Of a DNA stretch of 64,000 nucleotides, positions 52,195-63,416 are shown in pieces (the stretch's first letter is position 1; every line of letters starts with the position of its first letter). Made by a program: the position numbers and the translations under genes. The DNA is from Setoptus koraiensis (Eukaryota; Arthropoda), in NCBI GenBank assembly GCA_048013815.1, contig CM106585.1, forward strand, positions 10,478,001 through 10,542,000, in the 5' to 3' direction. The notes under the pieces were generated by a model. It was not told where the DNA came from. It saw only the letters and a program-made list of their open reading frames with translations, and did no database searches.

Positions 52195-54834
52195 TTATGG
52201 TTGGTGAGAAATAACTTCATTAGTTAGGAGTGACTGGTGGCGATACTCACTTTTTAATTTCAATCGTTGAACATTCTTATCGAAATTGGAGTTGTAGTTG
52301 TTGGCAGTATTGAGGCTAAGCGTGCGAGCCTTGATAGCCTGAATGTATTTCTCGTCTGGATGAGAGTGATCAATGGCAAAAATGCAAATCAAATGTGTCA
52401 TCAATACAGATGTCTTGTCATGATATATTACACATTAAATATGTATTGTCGTATTCACTCACCGTAAACCTTACTACCCGACGATGCATGATCACCATAA
52501 TAGCTGTTGCCGTATCCCGGATGTTTGATTAGATTTCTATGGGTGGTGTTGATGGCGAGCTTTTTCGGTTGGTTCGCGAACGAGTCTCTCTGCTCTGAGT
52601 ATGAGTCGCTTTGCATCATGTTGGCCGGACGCTGAGGCAAGTACTGAGAAGTTTTTACAATCTCTGGCGTGCGATAAATTGCGTGGATGATAAGTGAGTA
52701 TTGTTAGTATTCTTGGCTAGTTTGCTTGATAGTTGGTGCTTGGCTGGTGCAGCTTCGGTAAATGTTACTCACCTCTTATCACGACACTTGATTGTGACAC
52801 GCCAAGACTGTTGCGTGCAAAGCATGTGTATTTGCCGAAGTCTTGTCGTCGCAACGACGGTATTGTTAATTTTAACTGATTAGTGTATGAATTGACACTG
52901 CTCTGTTTGACGGAAACGTAAACCCTTTCATCGTTGCCATCCGCTAATGATGTTTGCGTTTGATCCGATACAAAATTTGAAGATGTGGCCAACTCACCAG
53001 AGGTGTTTGTTGTGACAATATTTGGCGATTTACTTTTATTAGTGGGCTCGTCGTGGTCTCGTATCACTTTTTCTCTGGTGCCTCTATTGTTTAATCTGTT
53101 GTGCGGATGATATGAGAGATGTATGTGATTTTTATTGGTGCTGTTGTTGTTGGTTGCCGGCGGTTGTTGCTGCTGTCGTTCTGTTCCATCCAAGAGGGTC
53201 CCCTCAACGATTTCACCGTGTTCCGATTGGCCCAGCACGTGAGTCCAGCTCAGCTCTTCGCCGTTCGGCGTCCTGGCCCAGTGATTGCTAGATTTTGGAT
53301 AGGCTTCAATCATACAATCGAGCTCTATTGTGTCGCCAACGTTAGCCGATATGTACTGATTGAGTAGGCTGGTTTTGGGTGGAACTTTTGATAATAGGAC
53401 ACAGTGGTTTGAGTGCAGCAAACAGGTGAGAGAGCGAAAAGTTTCAAAGTTTTAGTAAAGTGATGCCTGTGATTGTAGACAGTGTTGCGTGACAGGAACA
53501 AACAAAGCGACTAAGCAATAATCACCGATTATTCACTTAATCAGTTAAAGTAAAGTAAATGCGTCATTCGATACTCACAGTTTATGAAGAGCGGAATTTT
53601 CTTTATGGCTGCTGGAGGAATTCCATTGGACGAGGTGCAAATGTATACGCCGGTGAAGCTTCTGCTGACATTGGTCAGCGTTAATTTCTCACTCTTGTAT
53701 TGGGTTTCTGCTTTTAGCAATCCATCACCAAATCATCGTGTTTTTTGCAACATTGTGGCACGTGAAGACAATTTGTTATTTGTGATTGTAATTAGTTTAG
53801 TTAGATAAAATAAATAGATGGTGAAGTAAACGGGACGGTAGACTCACCTATGGGCGAAGATATCACAAAGGGTGCAAATTTGCCTTCAGTTAGATTGAGC
53901 CAATTCGACGAAGCAGAGATGGCGCCACCGGGCTCAGGGTGACTCTTTAGCTGGTCATCGTCGACCATCACTGCATGGTGGCTATTTTGTTGCGTAATTT
54001 GGGCCCTCAACAATCTGCTATTGTGAGCGCTAATCGGTTGCTGACTAGTGTGAAGTGAAGTCATGTGATAATCATTGTCATTGTCATTGTCTTGGTTTGT
54101 TGTTGGCTCTAGTGCCATCGGTATGTTGTGATTAACAGCGAGACTATTTATGCTTTGCGACTCATTGTGAGCGTCTTGATCGAGCTGCTGGCTGACAGAG
54201 GCCCCATTGAGTCGAATGGGCAAGCCGTCGTCCCTTTTCCACGTTGTGCTGGCCTTGGGGTGTGCATAGGTTTTACAGGTGAGGGTGACATTTGAATATT
54301 CTTGCACGCTCAATTGTTGGCTAGACTGAGACTCTATTATGGTGGGCGACACTAAGCATGCGATATTTTGCCATTGGTTTGCGATAGTTGCCAGTCATAA
54401 TTTGTGCATCATGAGAAATAATGACAATTTACACAGTGAGAACGATGTGATCAATATGTGATGTGAATTATGCGATGGACAAACAGACTGAGGGTAAACT
54501 CACCAACTACCTCCAGGTGACCGGTGATGCTGCGCATCGGAATGGTGTTCAGCTGGCATTGGTAGTAGCCCTAAAGTGAACGGATGGAGAGAGAAGGACA
54601 AAGGCAAAGATGGGGCCCCAATTGTTGAAACAGTGATTATGATTTTGATATTATCATTGTGGTGATGATTTGATTGGCTTGCTTGCTTACTCTGTCCGAC
54701 TCTTGCACGTCCTTGATGTGCAACACCCATTTGCGTTCCTCTTCGTCCGGAATCAAAAATATCCTATAATTGGTGGTGATAATGTTGGTATCAATGCTCA
54801 ATATGGTCTTGCTTTCGAGCTTCAACCAGGCGAC
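52195..54834 (-). CDS. Dpr-interacting-protein-like immunoglobulin receptor, 5' part missing
   Basis: An immunoglobulin cell-surface protein of the arthropod DIP/lachesin group, whose members pair with Dpr proteins at synapses and in axon guidance. Seven exons are visible: 54834-54691, 54570-54504, 54351-53848, 53707-53579, 53384-52773, 52663-52463 and 52355-52195 (605 aa), all GT-AG with consistent phases. The first gives the second half of Ig1 (VAWLKLESKTILSIDTNII), continued by DRGYYQCQLNTIPMRSITGH. Ig2 starts VTLTCKTYAHPKASTTWKRD and ends GVYICTSSNGIPP. Ig3 starts IELDCMIEAYPKSSNHWART and ends GKYTCFARNSLGVS. Both Ig2 and Ig3 contain hydrophilic inserts of about 100 residues or more rich in Asn, Gln, Ser and Asp. 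The C-terminal exons have no transmembrane helix or GPI signal. The signal peptide and first half of Ig1 must lie upstream, probably beyond the window end. Confidence 0.87.
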
Positions 54835-54894
54835 CTGAACAAGCGACACAAATAGCGTGATTAGTGATTGGTGGTTATTATCTGATGATTTACA

Positions 54895-55009
54895 CAAAGT
54901 CGTATGACAAAAGAGAGAAGCTTTGTGGTCTAGCAAACGGAGCCATCTTGGCATTTGTTGGCAGTAGAATCTCTTGGTACCTGGTCTCTATTGGTGTCCA
55001 CCAGCCGAC
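54895..55009 (-). pseudogene. Decayed or alternative copy of the DIP Ig1 exon
   Basis: An acceptor-like CTTGCCCAG is followed by GTCGGCTGGTGGACACC, which parallels the acceptor plus GTCGCCTGGTTGAAGCTC of the exon at 54834. It reads VGWWTPIETRYQEILLPTN against VAWLKLESKTILSIDTN. Similarity fades after about 60 bp and no donor matches the real exon end. Confidence 0.35.
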
Positions 55010-57951
55010 CTGGGCAAGCAACAAAAAGAGGCAAGCGGAAATGTCGCATTGTGGTGTCGTGGTCAGATACCAGAATTGGTGGTCACCTGCAAACATAATT
55101 AGAACGAGCGCTCTAAACCTGGTACGGCCCCATAATACCCAAATACAATAATCTGAGCGGGAGCCGCAGGGATAAATCCGGTGTGTTACAAAGAGAAACA
55201 AGACACATTTTGTTGTTTTGTTGGCGCTTTTGTGCTGTTGATCTTGGTTGTTGTTGCTCAATTAAGCGGCTCTTTATTTTATTGCGTCATATCCAATTTG
55301 CACAAACGCTACAACAAGCAAACACACAAATTGACCATATTATTATGTTCTTTTGGGCCCAGTTGACCCACAAACACCGGCCCGAACAAGCACGACACGT
55401 TGGCGTTGCTGCAACCGAGTCTAGCTGGTCAGTTGGGCTGACTCAGTTGCAAGTTGGTCCGGTGGCAGTTGACCAGTGGACCGGCTAGTTAGCCAGCGAG
55501 CTGGCAGCTTAATTGGAATGGCAATGCTTTCGTTGGAGCTCTTGAGTTTTGAGCCCGGCTTTTTACCTGTTTATTTGTACACGGTTGCGCGCTGAAACTG
55601 GCACACAAACAAACAAGCGAACCTCTGCTGCCGGCCCCATGTATCAGCGGCCCGGTACCAGGGACAGAGTATCGCGTGCCAACTCTGAATGACGGCGCCT
55701 CTCTAACGCGCCCTTCTCGGGCCGCTTGCCTCAGCTGGTCAGCCGCCACCAGTGGCCCCAGTGGCGGCCAGTAGCAGTGGCCCCAGTGGCGGCCAGTAGC
55801 AGTGGACCGGCAATTGCGCCAATCTGGGGCCAATCAATCTAGACTAAGAGGCCAGCTATGCCAGCGCAGTGTTACGTCCGGCGCGCTACTTGCCGAGCTG
55901 CTTGCAATTATGGCTTGCGAGGGGGGGGCGCCTCTCCGACAAGTTGACAACTTTTTGCTCACATTACATTGTATTTAGCAGCACAGGTATGAGCGGCAGT
56001 GGCACTGGACGGAATTGCATAGACATAACTTATTTGGGGGCCATAAATAGAACGGGGCCAGCCTCATCCAGCCTGGCATTGGGCGAGAGTCCCGCAGTGG
56101 GCCAAACAGCCAATGCGGGCGAACGACGGCGCACCAACGGAAGCGCTCGCTAAGCTGGCCAGCGAGGCGATCCGCGCGCACAAGCCCGATAGCGACAACA
56201 ATGCCCCGCGACGATAAACATAAACGTCAGGCCAAGCGAATGTGGCATAAAAACAAGCTTGTTTCTGTTTCAGTGAGCCTCAAATCACCTGAGCATTAGA
56301 GACCGTGAGCTAAACTGGCTTTTGGGAGCCGTCGGCAATGATCGCTCAGCGTGCATGGATATGGCGGCAAGTCGCTAGTTATGTAAGCGTGATCCCGGTC
56401 ATTAGTGGCAACAGGGAGATAGTCAATTGGCTGGCTCGCCAGTTTACAGTTATTCGCTTGGCCTCATAACGGCAGCATGCTTTGTTTTGCCACTATCGCC
56501 TTACCATTATATTATATATCTATTTATGTGTAATATGGCCGTGCAATACGGTGTATATGTGGCACTGTATATCTATGGTACGGTGCGGCATATGTGTAAC
56601 AGGGGGTTAATAGAGGGTGCTAGTGGCGCCCCGTGCGGCTCTGTTGTCGCGTAATGAATTTGTGTGTAACACGTAATGTTATGTAATGCTGTTGTTGTTG
56701 TTGCTGTTGTCGATGTCGATGTCGTTGTCGTTGTTGTTTTGGTGCCTATGCAAGCACATAATGGCAACTTTATGAGCAACAACAACAACAAGATGCTATC
56801 ATGTTTCACCTGGCCGCTGGTGGCGTGTTTTGGTGGCCTGTCTCGACGCGCTGATATCTGACGATGCAAGCGCATTAGAGATAATGATTCAAAAACATAT
56901 AAATCGTTTTGTGTTTGCTGCTCGTTTTGTTGCTCGTCGGCTTGCGAGATTCGCACAGTTGCCAGGCTGTCGCCGTGAGAGGCGCTCGGGGGCGACACAA
57001 GACGGTGGCAGTAAATCTCCATTTGGGCGCCGCATTTGGCTCGCTCAGGCAGCCAAACGCGGCCCAATCTATAGTTCATTACTAATGAATCATTAGTGAG
57101 CGGGCCCCACTGGCGCGCAGATGACTTTTTGAGGAATCACTTTTTACAATTGATAGTGCCGAGCCAATGCGGCGGCCGCCGATGTAACCGATCGACAAAT
57201 AATGATCTTATGCAAATTAGCCGCTGCGCACAGTGGCACAAACTTGCGTTTAGCAGGTTGCCCGATTCTCTGGCAGCGGCGTTTGATTCTTTCATTGGGG
57301 CGATTCTTTTATAAGCGAGACGCGAGGGCCGAGCTCGCCATGTCAGATATCGCTCAATTGTTGTTGGCGCGGGCGCTCGCTGTGCCCACTGTGCCAACAA
57401 CAACGCAAACGAAAAAGGCAACCAAGGAAGCCAACGAAGAGCCCCAAACGGCGACGCGCGCGCCAGCATGTGGCGCGCCAACAACAATGCGGGGGCCCCT
57501 AATGATAATTTAATGCAATTCAATCCATCGCTGCGCACAGCCGTGTCACCTGTGTGTTCTTTGGGGCGCCGTTCTTTTTATTCATTGGCCCTCTGTCGGA
57601 CGTCTGGCCGGTATGGGGCGCCACACGAGCAGCAAAGTGGCCCCGCTGAAAGTGCCTCTGGCGTGTTTGTGTGCGTGTGTGTGCGCGTCGCGTTTGCAGT
57701 GAATCAATTCAAAATTACGACAGCACCAACGACTTGATATATGTGGCTGCAAAAAGCTGCCGAGTAGGCAAACGCAGCGGTGCGCTCATGTAACCGTTAG
57801 ATGAGCGAATAATTGCGTGCTCTCATTACTATTACTGTCGCCGTTATTATACCGCCGCCGCCGCCGCTGCTTGTTGCAATTATAATCGTCAATGGGTTGC
57901 TACAATGATGATGTTACGTAACAACATTAGTTGTGTTCGCATTCAATTCGA

Positions 57952-57983
<32 letters not shown>

Positions 57984-58450
57984 TGTTGTGGCTCGATACA
58001 CTTGCTGCTCGGCGTGGCATGCGTGCACAAAGTGTGGCGAGCTTCTGCAAGATTACACAACAAACACCCTCGCCGTTGCTCGGGGCCCGCCATTGATGAT
58101 GATAATGAAAAGATGGTGTTGTTGCGGTGCCAACTGGCCAGCACTGCAGCGGCTGTTGGCGTCGTTGCCGCTGTCGTTGCCGCTGTTGCCGCTGTTGTAG
58201 CTGTTGTTGCCGCCGCTGTTGTTGCAGTTAGCTGGCCGCACCAAAATACAGCAACGGCCAAAATACACACATCATAACGTTGGCCGGCTAATAACGTTCG
58301 CTGCTGGCAAGCTCGCAAACGCAATTACACTGGCGCTCGATAACAACAACTTGTCAGTGCCAACTCCAGGCCATGGCGGCCAGCGCCACAGAGCTACACA
58401 GTGAGCCGGTCAGCAAAGGGCGCCAGCCCGAACGTTACGCAGGCCGCCCG

Positions 58451-58515
58451 CGCTTGTGAGTCCCGGCGCTCGCAAGTCCCGGCGCTCGCAAGTCCCGGCG
58501 CTTGTAAGTCGCGGC
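58451..58515. repeat. 16-bp tandem repeat CGCTTGTGAGTCCCGG x4
   Basis: Four head-to-tail copies with a few changes (CGCTCGCAAGTCCCGG is the commonest form) in the GC-rich region. Confidence 0.8.
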
Positions 58516-59236
58516 GCGGTCTCTTAGATCGCGCGCCGGGGCTTGCAACTTACTTGTTAGGTGACCAGTGACCGCTCTCTATCCACTAGAAAGTATCTGC
58601 GGTGCTAGCGTTACTGGTGGCGCCGGCAGCAAGCAGTAATGTTATGTATAGCCGGTGCAGTTGATATTCAATGAGTCAAGGATCCCGAGCGAAATGACAC
58701 AATGACGCACATCAATTGACAAGTGCAAGCCCGAAACAACAGCAACCTAGCGTATATATTTATTATGTAACAACAACCGAACAATGGCGGCCGCCAACAC
58801 AAACAACTTGACGACCTATTGTGTTGTCTCGTCAGACCGACAATGATACGACGGCAACATCGACGACAACACCGACGACGACAACAACAACAACACCGAC
58901 AACAACGACAACACCGACAATAACGACAACAACGACAAAATTAAGCCACAGCTAGCCCAGGGAATAGGTCGCGAACGTCGCTAGGCGCTCCGGCGGCAGT
59001 GGCCGCGTGTTTGTGTTTGCGCTCGCTGCGTTCGTGTGCCATATGGGAGCGCACAAACACGCGGGCGGGGCCAACAACCAAACAACATTGTGCAAACACA
59101 AACAAACAATGGGCCCTCGTCTGCTTGTTTCACAATGGGCTCGGCCCCACACTCGAACATGAGCGCCGTAAAGCATCAACAAGTATCGCACGCGGCCAGT
59201 GGTCAGTTTGCCGGTTGCAGCGGCCGCGAGCTGCAC

Positions 59237-59292
59237 TTGTGACTGGCGAGTTGTGACTGGCGAGTTGCGACTGGCGAGTTGCGACTGGCGAG
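59237..59292. repeat. 14-bp tandem repeat TTGTGACTGGCGAG x4
   Basis: Four near-identical copies alternating TTGTGACTGGCGAG and TTGCGACTGGCGAG. Confidence 0.85.
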
Positions 59293-62200
59293 TTGGGGCC
59301 CGCCTGAGCTGCGGGCCTCAGCCTTACCGACGGCCAGTGTGCGTGTGTCAATAATAAAACGGGCCGCCGTGATGCCTGGCGACCTGACAGGCTGGCACCA
59401 GCAGCAGATGGCCGGCCAAGAGTGGGCATCAATTTAATATGCAAATTAAAACAGTTTGGCGTCGCTGGATAAATTGGCCTGTTTTGGCGCCGCGCAACAA
59501 ACTCGTTCGTGTGACGCTTTATTTCATCTGATCATCTGATCTGGCGAGCCGTCATGACCGATCCATTCTGTAATAATATCCATGGGTCAGCGACACAAAG
59601 CTATTGATGGAGACGCGCCGATTGCAGCTCCTGCTCCAATGCTCCAATGCTCCAATCTGACGCAATCTAGTGCCAAAATCTCTGGTCTGCTGGCCAGCAA
59701 ATGGCCGAGCCAGCGCTTCGCACGGCCGGCCAACAGCAAATCTTTTTGCCGCTCTGGCTTGTTGTTCATTTGCACAAGACGCTTGGCGGCTTCAGTTGGC
59801 GGCCGTGAGCCAAGTGGTCAGCGCAATCGATGCAATTGCAACTGACCATCATGCCAGACAATGTGTCAGCGAGTGACTGGCTGTCGCTCCGGCAGCGCCG
59901 ACAATGAATGAATCTCTCTCGTCAATTGGCTGCAAGCGGCCAATTGGCCTGCCCTAAGTGCACCGGCCACTGGGCAAGTGGCCGCAACCAGCCAGCCAGC
60001 CACTGCCGCTGCTGCAGCCAATTTAACATTACGTAACACAGTGTTGTGATAACGGTGTGTCATGTAATGTATCGGGCGGTCGGACAGTCGGGCGGTCGGA
60101 CACATGGACAGCTCGACAACGGCGGCCAAGCGAGTCAAGCGAGCCGGTTAGACGAGCCGAGGGTGAGTCGAGCCAAGTTGCGCATTGCGTAACAGACCTT
60201 GTTGTGCAACTTCGAAGCGTCGGATAGTCTCTGGCAGCCAGAGTCTCTGAAGGGAAGCGGCTCTTAGACGGTGTCTAGTTAACAATGGCGCAGCAGTTAC
60301 CACGACGGGCCATGCAAATTAAAATTTTGCACAAAGCAAACTGGAGCAAAAACAATGCCCAATGCCCCGGCTAACGTGCCCCCGGAGAGCTACGGCGAAT
60401 TGCTAGTAGAGATAATAGACGCGCTGCAAACAATGCGCCTTATTGGCCGCTGCCTATCGAGCCATTTGGCGAGCCAGCTTCTTGCGGGCTCGCCAAGATG
60501 TTGCGTGGGCTCGGCGGGGGCTGCAAGTTGGCGGCTGGGCGCGCCAGTGAAACCTCGCTCGGCGGAGCCGATGCGTCGAAGGCGCCCGAGCGAGCGCCCG
60601 AGCGACTTCAAATCAATCAAGCAAACAGTTATCAGCGCCGTTGCGTAACAGCGACACGCAACCAGCCAACAGGCAGCAAAATATCTCGCTGGAGTGGGCC
60701 CGAAAACAGCCGAATTAATACAACAACTCCTTTCGCTGGGGAGGCGAGCGGGTTAGCGTGATAAAAACTACAACAACATTACGCTATCTACATCAAAATC
60801 TGGCCCCAATCTCGCCAGACGTCCCGGCGGCAGCATCTTCTTCTGTCTTTATCTCGATAGCGTAGCGGCAGCTCTGACAGCTCAGCCGGTTTCGCAGCCA
60901 CGAACGCCGCCGCGGCCCCAGAAAATGTGAGTCGCAAGTTGAGAGCGTGCAAACTCTGCAAACTTGGCATGCACGAGTTGGCTGTGGTCTCGCCAGTGTT
61001 GCCAATAATGGCGAGGCGCAATTAGAGCAACAATAATAGTAATAATAATAATAATAGTCATACTAACAAGACTCGATGAGCTGAGATGAAGCTTGTTTGC
61101 ACGATTATGGGGCCCGCTTTTGATTAGGCGCGCGCTGCGTTCACGCGCGTCTTAGCGGCGCCTTAACGGGCCCCCGATATTTAATTCAAGCGTCGTCTAA
61201 TGATCGCCGGCCCGCATTTTGGGGCCGCGCCTAGGCTGGCCCGCGTGATCCAGAGAAGCGAGCAGCCAGAGCACCAAAAAGCCAATTTATTGCCGCCCGC
61301 TCGCCAGAGCAACATTGCTAACATTGCTCTGGGCTGTTTATTGGGTTGTTTGGCCCGCTGCGAGGGAGATATTTTGCTGGGGCCAACAGTCAAGTGTTAA
61401 GCACGTTCCGATTTTGCTTGCGCCTGATCGGGCCGCGAGGGGCCCGATTCAATGAGGCGTTGCGAGGCATCATCGGATCTATCAATGCAAGTCTCGCATA
61501 CAAGTCTGCGTATTACGAGGGCCATTTATTGCGCCAGCTCAACAGTGGGCCAATCGGAACAAAGCTAGCTGGCTCTTGTTGGGCCGTCTGACAGTTTTAC
61601 AGAGTTTTAGAGCCCAATCTGACTGGGCTAATTAGTGGTCTCGTTGAAAGCGGAAGTGGCAGCCAGGTAGACAGGGCCGGCGTTGTTTGGGAAGTGTGGG
61701 CCGCCGAATCGATTCGAAGCGGAGATTGTCGTCTCGGCAGGGCACAATTTAGCACAATTGTTATTATAAAAACGTGGGCCCAAACGCACACACAAAACCA
61801 AAATAAACTACTCAAAACTGGTGTGCGAGATTTGCGTCTGGCACGCACGTGGCAGTTCGCGGAAGCTGGGCCGGTTGCCACGAGCACAGCTTCCGCGAAC
61901 TCGAATTCGAACGGCAATTCGAAGAGGCCCCGCGCGGGCAGTGCAATGGGTTCATTGTTTTCGCTGATATCTCATCAGCGATCCGTCACTGTGTCCCAGT
62001 GGCGAGTCGCTAGCGCCGGCAGGGTCGTCTCCATTTGCTGCACGTTATTCAACTCAATATAGAACTCAATTCGAGCGCTCGAATCCCCCTTCGAATTGGT
62101 TGCATCGCTAATCGGCACTGAAAATACGCAAACAGCCAGCCGCGTATTATGGATATTGTGGGCACAGCGACGATGGGGCCCGTCGGACGGAACAACAAAT

Positions 62201-63373
62201 TCAAAATCAATTTAGTTAATTATAGCGTGCGCGCGGGCCCCAGTGAGCGACTCGCCAGTATCGGTCGCCTGTCTCAATCAGATAGTGCGTTGGTTGCGCG
62301 TCTTGCTGGCTGCGTCGCGCCGACTATTAATAAAATTGTGCGACAAGTAAATTGGCAATGGTAATATTATCTTTATTATAAACAGGCGAGCCCGTTTTAA
62401 TTTGCGTCTGCTCGATGCCGAGGCTGTCTAACAAACACACCGGGCGCCCCAACGCGATCGCTGGGCGCATACTCGGACGGTGGGCGCGTACGCGCGCGGT
62501 GGGCCGACCGACGGGCCGTGGCGCTGTTAGGCGAGCGAGCGCCATTTGCACTGAGCCGCTTGGACTCGAAAGATTAGGGGCCCGCTTGTTGGGGCGCAAT
62601 TAGGCGCGCCAATAATCAGCTCTAAAACGCAGCTTCGAGGGCGCTGTCGGAGGCACTGCAAACAGCGATTTGCAGGCCGGGAGGCGGGGGGGGGGTACGG
62701 TTAGCCGGTCGCGCGGCTTTGCGACAACAGACTGTGTCGCCAACAGAGACAATGGAGCGTCTTATTGTCCATGTCTAATCTCACCACTGCCACTGCCACT
62801 AATCTATTCAAGCGGCTCGGCGGGCGCCCATTGTTTGTTGAGCGCCCGCCGCTCTGCTGAGCGGGGCGCTGAAAATTTATCCGCTGGCCTTTTTGAATGA
62901 TGACAAACAAGCATTGTGTGTGTCACCAATTTAGTTGGCTGCCCGAGCTGCTCAGTCAAAGGTTGACTGCTCGCCGGGTCCCGTCATCGGGGCCGCTTGT
63001 TTGACGGCTGCAAACAGCGACCCCTGTCAACCGGGCCCGGCTAATAGCGATCAATAGCTGAAAAGCGAACGTTGGGGCGACGGGCGACGGGGGGATAATC
63101 TCTAGCGGCAGCTCTATTTAAATGCGATATCCGCGTTTAAAGTGCGCACATCCGCACAACGAGCGCTTGTGCTCGTTCGCGATAAACTGTCCCCCACCGG
63201 CCCGTTTGTTTGTGCTCCGTTTTGCACTGCGGGCGCTTGTTACGTAGCGCACCAAATGTTACGTTGATGCTGTCGCCGGCCGCCTCATTAGGTCTGCGCG
63301 GCTCGGCGCGGCGGGCTCCCGCGACCGACGGCCCGCGACTCGGAGCAGCCGCTCGCTCCATGCTACGTAGCGC

Positions 63374-63416
63374 AGCATCCCGATGTTACGTAACGCTGCA
63401 TCGCGATGTTACGTAA
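63374..63416. repeat. 23-bp tandem repeat carrying GTTACGTAAC
   Basis: Two full and one partial copy of GCAGCATCCCGATGTTACGTAAC-type units. Each full unit contains the 10-bp palindrome GTTACGTAAC. Diverged relatives (GTTACGTAG, GTTACGTTG) lie at 63239 and 63257. Confidence 0.75.
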
